Assembly: GCA_018241165.1 (NCBI GenBank)
Contig: JAFEEK010000175.1
Location: 1 to 10,966, forward strand
DNA: 10,966 nucleotides
Direction of reading: 5' to 3'
Source: Pseudomonadota bacterium
GTDB taxonomy: Bacteria; Pseudomonadota; Gammaproteobacteria; Xanthomonadales; Rhodanobacteraceae
Part shown: positions 1-7,951 of the stretch, piece after piece
Layout: every line of letters starts with the position of its first letter
Position numbering within the stretch: the first letter of the stretch is position 1
Position numbers and translations under genes: made by a program
Notes under the pieces: generated by a model
What the model was told of the DNA's origin: nothing
Databases searched by the model: none
Seen by the model: the letters and a program-made list of their open reading frames with translations, nothing else

Positions 1-728
1 AGTCCCAGCGCATTCACCGCGCCGAGGCCGATGCCGAGAAACACCGCGTCGAAATCGTGGCGCAATTGCGCAAGCGTGATGTCCACGCCGACGCGCTGCC
101 CGACCTTTGCGCTGATGCCGCCGATAGCCAGCAGCCAGTCGACTTCGCGCTGCGCGATGTGGTCCAGAACCTTGTACGCGGCGATGCCGTGCTCGTTGAG
201 ACCGCCGAGTTTTGCGCGCGCTTCGAACACGCTGACATCGTGGCCGAGCATGGCCAGGCGATGCGCGCATGAAAGCCCCGCCGGTCCGCCGCCGACCACG
301 GCGACGCGCTTGCCGCTGGCCGGTGCGCGCGCGAACAGAGTCTTGCCGCTGGCAAGCAATGCGTCGGTGGCATGGCGCTGCAACAGACCGATCGCAACGG
401 GCTTGTCCTCGGCGGTGTTGCGCACGCAGGCGCCTTCGCACAGATCTTCGACCGGGCACACGCGCGCGCACATGGCGCCGAAAATGTTCTCGGCCAGGAT
501 GTCGCGTGCGGAGCCGGTGAGGTTGCCGCTGCGGATCTTGTAGATGAAGCTCGGGATGTCGATGTGCGTCGGGCACGCCAGTGTGCATGGCGCGTCGTAG
601 CAGAAATAGCACCGATCGGATTCGACCGCCGCCTGGTGCGTGTCCAGCGGCGGCTTGATGTCGGCGAAATTATCCGCGTACTGTTTTGCGGGCAGCCGCT
701 TGTCGGCTACGTCTCGTGGTGCGCTCAT
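1..728 (-). CDS. preT: NAD-dependent dihydropyrimidine dehydrogenase subunit PreT, 5' part (C-terminus beyond left edge)
   Basis: This is the N-terminal 242 residues of a PreT / glutamate-synthase-small-subunit type protein. The frame stays open to base 1. With PreA, PreT reduces uracil or thymine with NADH, the first step of reductive pyrimidine breakdown in the cytoplasm. Eight cysteines in two groups (C40, C43, C48, C52 and C87, C91, C97, C101) form the Fer4_20 double [4Fe-4S] domain. An FAD/NAD-binding Rossmann motif GGGPAG follows at 146-151, then an acidic strand end (VFEAR, about 167-171) and LGGL. E. coli PreT is about 410 residues, so some 170 are missing. The start is well supported: GGGGAGGG at 734-741 lies 5 bases upstream of the ATG at 728. 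It is the last visible gene of a four-gene minus-strand operon, 30 bases after the ureidopropionase gene. The fold alone could also be another GltD-like subunit; the neighbours favour PreT. Confidence 0.9.
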   Translation of the reverse strand, partial: MSAPRDVADKRLPAKQYADNFADIKPPLDTHQAAVESDRCYFCYDAPCTLACPTHIDIPSFIYKIRSGNLTGSARDILAENIFGAMCARVCPVEDLCEGACVRNTAEDKPVAIGLLQRHATDALLASGKTLFARAPASGKRVAVVGGGPAGLSCAHRLAMLGHDVSVFEARAKLGGLNEHGIAAYKVLDHIAQREVDWLLAIGGISAKVGQRVGVDITLAQLRHDFDAVFLGIGLGAVNALG

Positions 729-758
729 GAATGCCCTCCCCGGCAATCGTACTTTCGA

Positions 759-1628
759 TCAGGGGCGCACCAGGTCGCCATAGGCATCCGGTCGGCGGTC
801 GCGGTAGAACTGCCACAGGTCGCGGACTTCGGTAATCTCGTCGAGATTGATGTCGTGGATCAGCAACTCGTCGTTGTCGCGGCTGGCCTTGGCGACGATC
901 TGGCCTTTCGGATTGGCGAAGTAGCTCTGGCCGTAGAACTTGCCGATGCCCCAGGGTTTTTCTTCGCCGACACGGTTGATCGCGCCGACGAAATAGCCGT
1001 TCGCCGCCGCGTGCGCGGGCTGCTCGAGCTGCCACAGGTATTCGGACAAGCCGGCCACGGTCGCCGACGGATTGAACACGATTTCGGCACCGTTCAATCC
1101 CAGCGCGCGCGCGCCTTCGGGGAAGTGCCGGTCGTAGCAGATGTATACGCCCACCTTGCCGACCGCCGTATCGAACACCGGATAGCCGAGGTTGCCGGGC
1201 CGGAAGAAGAACTTTTCCCAGAAGCCTTTGACTTGCGGGATGTGCGTCTTGCGATACTTGCCGAGGTATTTTCCGTCGGCGTCGATGACGGCGGCGGTGT
1301 TGTAATACACGCCGCGGATTTCCTGCTCGTACAGCGGCACCACCAGCACCATGTTGTGCTTCTTCGCGTATTCCTGCATCAGGCGCGTGGTCGGGCCATC
1401 GGGCACGGCTTCGGTGATCGAATACCACTTGGTGTCCTGGCTCGGGCAGAAATACGGGCCGTAAAACAGTTCCTGCATGCACAGCACCTGCACGCCCTTG
1501 GCGCCGGCTTCGTCGATCAGCTTCAGGTGCGCGGCGATCATCGCATCGCGGATCGCGGTCGGCGTCATGTCCTGCGCGCCTTCGGGTTGCGCCATCTGGA
1601 TCAGGCCGGCGCGTACGAGTTGAGTCAT
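759..1628 (-). CDS. Beta-ureidopropionase (N-carbamoyl-beta-alanine amidohydrolase), nitrilase superfamily
   Basis: The 289-residue enzyme most likely hydrolyses N-carbamoyl-beta-alanine (from uracil) or N-carbamoyl-beta-aminoisobutyrate (from thymine) to the beta-amino acid, CO2 and ammonia. The Cys-Glu-Lys triad of the nitrilase superfamily is visible: E53 in MQELF, K127 in YRKTHIP and C164 in YICYDRHFPE. The stretches GAEIVFNPSATVAGLSEYLW and GAINRVGEE closely resemble beta-ureidopropionases such as animal UPB1 and are less like N-carbamoylputrescine amidases, the main alternative. There is no signal peptide, so it is cytoplasmic. Length is normal for a bacterial member. The ATG at 1628 has GGAG at 1638-1641, 9 bases upstream. 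It sits 52 bases after mmsA and 30 bases before preT, between the pathway's first step and its carbon-recovery steps, which supports the substrate assignment. Some annotations call this gene pydC. Confidence 0.9.
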   Translation of the reverse strand: MTQLVRAGLIQMAQPEGAQDMTPTAIRDAMIAAHLKLIDEAGAKGVQVLCMQELFYGPYFCPSQDTKWYSITEAVPDGPTTRLMQEYAKKHNMVLVVPLYEQEIRGVYYNTAAVIDADGKYLGKYRKTHIPQVKGFWEKFFFRPGNLGYPVFDTAVGKVGVYICYDRHFPEGARALGLNGAEIVFNPSATVAGLSEYLWQLEQPAHAAANGYFVGAINRVGEEKPWGIGKFYGQSYFANPKGQIVAKASRDNDELLIHDINLDEITEVRDLWQFYRDRRPDAYGDLVRP

Positions 1629-1680
1629 TGAGCTGGTCTCCGCTTTATTGATTGCAAGGTGTGTCTGGATTCTAGCGCGA

Positions 1681-3222
<1,542 letters not shown>

Positions 3223-3227
3223 GGACG

Positions 3228-4595
3228 TTACTCGACTGAAGGGATGACGTCGGCGAGGATGTTGCACATCGTGTCGATCTCGCTCTTTTCGCTGATGAAC
3301 GGCGGGCCGAGCTGCACGTTGTCGCCGCTGTAGCGCAGGTACAGACCGCGCTTCCAGCATTCCATGGAAATCTGCCACGGACGCTGGCCGGGCTTGCCGT
3401 CCGGGTTGCCGACATCGATGGCGGCGGCCATGCCGAGATTGCGGATGTCGGTGATGTGGCGCAGTCCTTTGAGGTTGTGGACTTGGCTTTCGAAATACGG
3501 CGCGAGTTCTGCGGCGCGATCGGCCATCTTCTCGTTGACGAAGATATCCATCGCCGCGATGCCGGCGGCGCAGGCAAGCGGATGCGCGGAGTAGGTGTAG
3601 CCGTGCAGGAACTCGACGCTCCATGGCGGCAGGTTCTGGTTCATGAAGGCATCGTAGACCTTGTCGCTGGCGGCCACCGCGCCCATCGTCGCAGCGCCGT
3701 TGGTCAGGCCCTTGGCCAGCATCATCATGTCCGGTTGCACACCGAAAAGATTGGCGCCGAACGGCGCGCCGAGGCGGCCGAAACCGGTCAGTACCTCGTC
3801 GAAGATCAGCAGCACGCCGTGCTTGTTGCAGATCTCGCGCAGGCGCTTGAGGTAACCCTTCGGCGGCAACACCACGCCGCCCGAGCCGCTCATCGGCTCG
3901 ACCAGTACCGCGGCGACATTCGACGCGTCGTGCAACGCGATGATCTGTTCGAGCTGGTCGGCGAGCGCAATGCCGCCGTGTTCGGGCACGCCGCGCGAAA
4001 ACGCGTTTTCCGGCAGCAAGGTATGCGGCAGGTGATCGACATCGACCAGCGGGCCGAACGTCTTGCGGTTGCCGCCGATGCCGCCGATGCTGGTGCCCAG
4101 GCCGTTGACGCCGTGATACGCCTTCATGCGTCCGATCAAGGCCAGCTTCTGCGGTTGTCCTTTCGCACGCCAATACGCACGCGCCATCTTCAACGCGGTG
4201 TCGGCAGAACCCGAGCCTGATGTCGTAAAAAACACGTGGTTCAAGTCGCCGGGCAGGACTGCGGCGACTTTTTGCGCGAGTTCGAATGCCATCGGATGGC
4301 CGAACTGGAACGACGGCGCGAAGTCGAGCTCTTTCGCCGCGCGCGCAATCGCATCGGCAATCGTCTTGCGGCCGTGGCCGAAACTCGAACACCACAATCC
4401 GGACAGACTGTCGTAAATCTTGCGGCCATCGGCCGAGAAGTAATACGCCCCCTCGGCGCCGGTGATCAGGCGCGGATTGTTCTGGAAATCGCGGTTGCCG
4501 GTGAACGGCATCCAGAACGATGCCAATGCCTGCGGCGACAATCCGGCGGTGGGATCGGCGGCTGCCTGCGGCATGGGTGCGATTTGTGCGGCCAT
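3228..4595 (-). CDS. Omega-amino acid (beta-alanine):pyruvate aminotransferase, class III, PLP-dependent
   Basis: The 455-residue class III aminotransferase probably moves the amino group of beta-alanine (and beta-aminoisobutyrate) to pyruvate, giving malonate (or methylmalonate) semialdehyde and alanine. PLP-site residues are clear: the cofactor-contacting [11 protein letters not shown] (126-136), Y160-H161, D266 in [11 protein letters not shown], and the Schiff-base lysine K295 in [10 protein letters not shown]68 in LSGLW and R421 in [15 protein letters not shown] match the substrate-pocket Trp and the carboxylate-binding Arg of omega-amino acid:pyruvate transaminases. Length is close to the usual 440-450, with an Ala/Pro-rich first 20 residues. 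The ATG at 4595 has GGAG at 4603-4606, 7 bases upstream. It is the first gene of the operon, transcribed divergently from a LysR-type regulator across 96 bases and overlapping neither neighbour. Related enzymes use putrescine, GABA or taurine; the mmsA and ureidopropionase neighbours favour beta-alanine. Confidence 0.92.
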   Translation of the reverse strand: MAAQIAPMPQAAADPTAGLSPQALASFWMPFTGNRDFQNNPRLITGAEGAYYFSADGRKIYDSLSGLWCSSFGHGRKTIADAIARAAKELDFAPSFQFGHPMAFELAQKVAAVLPGDLNHVFFTTSGSGSADTALKMARAYWRAKGQPQKLALIGRMKAYHGVNGLGTSIGGIGGNRKTFGPLVDVDHLPHTLLPENAFSRGVPEHGGIALADQLEQIIALHDASNVAAVLVEPMSGSGGVVLPPKGYLKRLREICNKHGVLLIFDEVLTGFGRLGAPFGANLFGVQPDMMMLAKGLTNGAATMGAVAASDKVYDAFMNQNLPPWSVEFLHGYTYSAHPLACAAGIAAMDIFVNEKMADRAAELAPYFESQVHNLKGLRHITDIRNLGMAAAIDVGNPDGKPGQRPWQISMECWKRGLYLRYSGDNVQLGPPFISEKSEIDTMCNILADVIPSVE

Positions 4596-4631
4596 GGGCG
4601 TACTCCAGGATGATCGATGAAAGCGACAGCG

Positions 4632-4660
4632 AGCATACGCTTGCGCTAAAGTTGGATAAA
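4632..4660 (-). promoter_or_regulatory. Candidate weak promoter of the pyrimidine-catabolism operon
   Basis: Reading the minus strand, TTTATC (4655-4660) is followed after 17 bases by TATGCT (4632-4637), which matches TATAAT at four of six positions. The -35 box is poor, as is usual for activator-dependent promoters. Transcription would start near 4625, about 30 bases before the aminotransferase ATG. The spacing and the position of the inverted repeat near -65 support it, but short AT-rich matches like this can arise by chance. Confidence 0.3.
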
Positions 4661-4680
4661 TACCGCATCAATCACGCTGA

Positions 4681-4698
4681 GTTTCATATTCATGAAAC
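4681..4698. promoter_or_regulatory. Palindromic candidate operator for the LysR-type regulator, overlapping its start codon
   Basis: GTTTCAT (4681-4687) and ATGAAAC (4692-4698) are exact reverse complements separated by ATTC. The right arm begins with the ATG of the lysR-type gene. The element contains T-N11-A pairs (for example T4684 and A4696), the general core of LysR-family binding sites. Its centre lies about 65 bases upstream of the predicted start of the divergent catabolic operon, the classic position of the high-affinity recognition site for this family. Bound here, the regulator would block its own expression and could activate the operon. The repeat is seen directly; its function is inferred. 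Confidence 0.5.
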
Positions 4699-5639
4699 AG
4701 TCACCGACAACCGCCGGGCAATTGTCCGATACCGATCTGCGCCTGCTGCGCCTGTTCCAGACCGTGGCGCGTTGCGGCGGACTGACCGCCGCCGAATCCG
4801 AACTCAATATCGGCCGCTCGACCATCAGCCGGCACCTGAAAGACCTGGAAGCGCGCCTCGGCGCAACCTTGTGCCACCGCGGACGATCGGGCTTCGCGCT
4901 GACCGACGAAGGCGCGCGTGTGTTCGACGCCGCCGACCGCCTGCTCGCCGCGGTCGGCCATTTCCACACCGAAGTCGAGGAAATCAACGACCGCCTGCGC
5001 GGGCGGCTGCGCCTGGCCTTGTTCGACAAGACCGCGACCAACCCGAACTCGCGCATCGCCGCAGCGCTCGGCGATTTTGCCGGGCGCGCGCCCGCGGTGG
5101 AACTGGAACTGCACGTCGCTCCGACCCATGAGATCGAGGCCGGCGTCATCGACGGCGCCTGGCAGCTCGGCGTCATCCCGACTTACCGGCCATCGCCCGC
5201 GCTCGATTACCTGCCGCTGTTCGACGAGCAGATGTACCTGTACTGCGGCCGCGAGCATGCGCTGTTCGCGCGCCGCGACGCGGCCGGCGGCGAGCGCGCG
5301 ATCTGGTCGCAGCGTTACGCCGGCCTTAGCTTCCATTCGCCGAACATGGACACCGGCAACCGCTTCGAATTCACCCGCGCGGCGCAGGCTTCGGATCAGG
5401 AAGCCATCGCCACGCTGGTGCTGTCCGGCCAGTTCATCGGCTTCCTGCCCGACCACTACGCCGCGGCGTTCGAAGCGCAAGGCCTGATGCGCGCGCTGTA
5501 TCCGAAACGATTCCAGTACACCTGTCAGTTCGCCGCGATCTACCGCCGCTCGCCACCGCCATCGCGATTGCTGGAAATCGCGCTGGCAAGCTTGCGCGGC
5601 GCGCACACGCGACGAACCACCGCGCGCCACGCGCGTTGA
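4692..5639 (+). CDS. LysR-type transcriptional regulator, probable regulator of the divergent pyrimidine-catabolism operon
   Basis: The 315-residue protein has the LysR layout. A winged helix-turn-helix spans about residues 16-76 (DLRLLRLFQTVARCGGLTAA, then GRSTISRHLKDLEARLG and the wing ending LTDEGARVF). A linker helix runs at 77-103, and a periplasmic-binding-protein-like effector domain starts near RLRLALFD (105-112). Recognition residues in RSTISRHLKDLE are intact, and length is typical (about 300). The last 14 residues are Arg-rich and probably unstructured. The ATG at 4692 gives the family's normal N-terminus and is the first ATG after an in-frame stop at 4647. It has no good Shine-Dalgarno sequence, only a GAG at 4679-4681. 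The gene is divergent from the aminotransferase gene across 96 bases, the usual arrangement for a LysR protein and its target. The effector is unknown; a pyrimidine breakdown product such as beta-alanine or a dihydropyrimidine is a guess from context. Confidence 0.9.
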   Translation: MKQSPTTAGQLSDTDLRLLRLFQTVARCGGLTAAESELNIGRSTISRHLKDLEARLGATLCHRGRSGFALTDEGARVFDAADRLLAAVGHFHTEVEEINDRLRGRLRLALFDKTATNPNSRIAAALGDFAGRAPAVELELHVAPTHEIEAGVIDGAWQLGVIPTYRPSPALDYLPLFDEQMYLYCGREHALFARRDAAGGERAIWSQRYAGLSFHSPNMDTGNRFEFTRAAQASDQEAIATLVLSGQFIGFLPDHYAAAFEAQGLMRALYPKRFQYTCQFAAIYRRSPPPSRLLEIALASLRGAHTRRTTARHAR

Positions 5640-5708
5640 GGTTGAAGGCGCGCACCACTTCGCCCGCGCTTTCCGGCAAAATGACGGGATACCTTTCCGG
5701 TGTCCCGC

Positions 5709-7949
5709 ATGAACCTGCAAGCCAGCTACGAACAGATTCCGCTCAAGGATTACGCCGAGCGCGCGTATCTTGATTATTCGATGTACGTGGTGCTCGACCG
5801 CGCCCTGCCCTTCATCGGCGACGGCCTGAAACCGGTGCAGCGGCGCATCGTGTATTCGATGAGCGAATTGGGATTGGATGCCGGCGCCAAGCCGAAGAAA
5901 TCCGCGCGCACGGTCGGCGACGTGATCGGCAAGTTTCATCCGCACGGCGACAGCGCCTGTTACGAGGCGATGGTGCTGATGGCGCAGTCGTTCTCGTATC
6001 GCTATCCGCTGATCGACGGCCAGGGCAACTTCGGCTCGCAGGACGACCCGAAATCCTTCGCCGCGATGCGTTACACCGAGTCGCGCCTGACCCCGATCGC
6101 GGGATTGCTGCTCGACGAACTGGGCATGGGCACGGTGGACTGGACGCCGAACTTCGACGGCACGCTGAAAGAGCCCGTGTGGCTGCCCGCGCGCGTGCCG
6201 CACGTGCTGCTCAACGGCGCGACCGGCATCGCGGTCGGCATGGCCACCGACATTCCGCCGCACAACCTGCGCGAAGTCGCCGCGGCCTGCATCCACCTGC
6301 TCGACGAACCCGAAGCCAGCGTCGCGGAATTGTGCCGCCACGTGAAGGGACCGGATTATCCGACCAAGGCCGAAATCATCACGCCCAAGCGCGACCTGCA
6401 CGCGCTGTACGCGACCGGCAACGGATCGGTGCGCTGTCGCGCCGTGCATCGCTGCGAAAACGGCAATGTCGTCATCACCGCGCTGCCGTACCAGGTGTCG
6501 GGCGAAAAAATAATCGCCCAGATTGCCGAGCAGATGCGTGCGAAAAAATTGCCGATGCTCGAAGACGTGCGCGACGAATCCGACCACGAAAATCCCGTGC
6601 GCATCGTGCTGATTCCGCGCAGCAATCGCGTGGATCTGGACGAGATGATGCAGCACCTGAACGCGACCACGGACCTGGAACGCAGCTATCGCGTGAACCT
6701 GAACCTGATCGGCCTCGACGGCAAGCCGCAGGTCAAGAACCTCAAGCAGATCCTCGCCGAATGGCTGGTATTTCGCACCAGCACCGTGACGAAACGACTG
6801 AATCATCGCCTGGAAAAAGTCGAACGCCGGCTGCACCTGCTCGAAGGCCTGCGCATCGCTTTTCTCAACCTTGATGAAGTCATTCGAATCGTGCGCACGG
6901 AAGAAGAACCCAAACCGGTTCTCATCGCGCGCTTCAAATTGAGCGAGGAACAGGCCGACTACATCCTCGAAACCCGACTGCGCCAGCTCGCGCGGCTGGA
7001 AGAAATGAAGCTCAACGCCGAACGCGACGCGCTGGAAGAGGAACGCGCGCGCATCACGGTCACGCTCAAATCGCCGGCGAAATTGAAATTGCTGATCAAG
7101 GATGAGTTGGCTGCGGATGCGGAAAAATACGGCGACCCGCGTCGTTCGCCGCTGGTCGTGCGCGACGTGGCGCAGGCGCTGGACGAATCCGCGCTGGTGG
7201 CCAGCGAACCGCTCACCGTGGTGCTGTCGGAAAAAGGCTGGGTGCGCGCCGCCAAAGGCCATGACGTGGACGCGCCCGCGCTCGGCTATCGCGAAGGCGA
7301 CGGTTTCCTTGGCGCGGCGAAAGGCAAGACCAACCAGAACGTCGCCTTCATCGATTCGTCCGGACGCAGTTATTCGACGCCTGCGCACACGCTGCCGTCC
7401 GCGCGCGGCAACGGCGAGCCGCTGACCGGCCGCTTCACGCCCGCTCCGGGCGCGCGTTTCGACGCGATCGCGATCGCCGAACCCGAAACCCGGCTCGTGC
7501 TGGCGACGGACTTCGGCTACGGCTTCGTGACGAAGTTCGAAGCGTTGCTGGCGAACAAGAAAGCCGGCAAGCAACTCATCAATCTCGACGACAAGGCCCA
7601 CGTGCTTGCGCCCGCCTACGCGAGCGACCCGGCGCGCGATCGCATCGTGGTCGCGACGAACGCCGGACATCTGCTGATGTTTTCCGTCGCCGAACTGCCC
7701 GAGCTCGACAACGGCGGCAAGGGCAACAAGCTGATCGAGATCCCGAAAGCCAGACTCGCCGATGGCGAGCGCGTCGCCGGCATCGCGGTGGTCGGCGAGG
7801 GCAAGGGTGAGGTCACCTTGTGGGCCGGTGCGCGCAAGTTGATATTGAGGTGGGCTGACCTGGTCGAATACAACGGCAACCGCGCCCAGCGCGGCGGGAA
7901 TCTGCCGCGCGGCTTTACGCGAGTCGAACGAATCGAGACGACAGCCTGA
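5709..7949 (+). CDS. parC: DNA topoisomerase IV subunit A
   Basis: This is the breakage-reunion subunit of topoisomerase IV, which with ParE unlinks daughter chromosomes. With the ATG at 5709 it has 746 residues (E. coli ParC has 752). The N-terminus carries [20 protein letters not shown] and [10 protein letters not shown]. The winged-helix region has [14 protein letters not shown], with S82 and E86 at the quinolone-determining positions (E. coli S80 and E84) in the wild-type state. The catalytic tyrosine is Y122 in [10 protein letters not shown], and [13 protein letters not shown] follows. A coiled-coil tower region (about 355-460) leads to the C-terminal beta-pinwheel. The end has QRGGNLPRG instead of a true GyrA box, which favours ParC over GyrA. 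An in-frame GTG at 5700, with GGGA 10 bases upstream, would add three residues and cannot be excluded; GGTG at 5699-5702 may serve the ATG. It lies 69 bases after the lysR-type gene and 2 bases before the acylase gene. parE is not adjacent. Confidence 0.96.
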   Translation: MNLQASYEQIPLKDYAERAYLDYSMYVVLDRALPFIGDGLKPVQRRIVYSMSELGLDAGAKPKKSARTVGDVIGKFHPHGDSACYEAMVLMAQSFSYRYPLIDGQGNFGSQDDPKSFAAMRYTESRLTPIAGLLLDELGMGTVDWTPNFDGTLKEPVWLPARVPHVLLNGATGIAVGMATDIPPHNLREVAAACIHLLDEPEASVAELCRHVKGPDYPTKAEIITPKRDLHALYATGNGSVRCRAVHRCENGNVVITALPYQVSGEKIIAQIAEQMRAKKLPMLEDVRDESDHENPVRIVLIPRSNRVDLDEMMQHLNATTDLERSYRVNLNLIGLDGKPQVKNLKQILAEWLVFRTSTVTKRLNHRLEKVERRLHLLEGLRIAFLNLDEVIRIVRTEEEPKPVLIARFKLSEEQADYILETRLRQLARLEEMKLNAERDALEEERARITVTLKSPAKLKLLIKDELAADAEKYGDPRRSPLVVRDVAQALDESALVASEPLTVVLSEKGWVRAAKGHDVDAPALGYREGDGFLGAAKGKTNQNVAFIDSSGRSYSTPAHTLPSARGNGEPLTGRFTPAPGARFDAIAIAEPETRLVLATDFGYGFVTKFEALLANKKAGKQLINLDDKAHVLAPAYASDPARDRIVVATNAGHLLMFSVAELPELDNGGKGNKLIEIPKARLADGERVAGIAVVGEGKGEVTLWAGARKLILRWADLVEYNGNRAQRGGNLPRGFTRVERIETTA

Positions 7950-7951
7950 CC

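Noticed and set aside
3223..4671. Upstream extension of the mmsA frame through the aminotransferase gene, giving a 996-residue protein
   Set aside because: The added part is an out-of-frame reading of the aminotransferase coding sequence and is Arg-rich. Normal MmsA length and N-terminus begin at the ATG at 3222.
5586..5595. 10-base palindrome GCAAGCTTGC near the 3' end of the lysR-type gene
   Set aside because: It is inside coding sequence, is not repeated elsewhere that I could see, and has no partner site, so it is most likely chance.
5621..5635. CGCGCG-CCA-CGCGCG hairpin at the end of the lysR-type gene, considered as a terminator
   Set aside because: No T-run follows, it lies inside the coding sequence, and alternating CG arms are common by chance in this GC-rich DNA.
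4701..7670. Minus-strand open frame of 989 codons opposite the lysR-type gene and parC
   Set aside because: It lies antisense to two clearly homologous genes, spans their boundary, and its translation is low-complexity Arg/Val/His/Gln-rich without a recognisable domain. Stop-free antisense frames are expected at this GC content.
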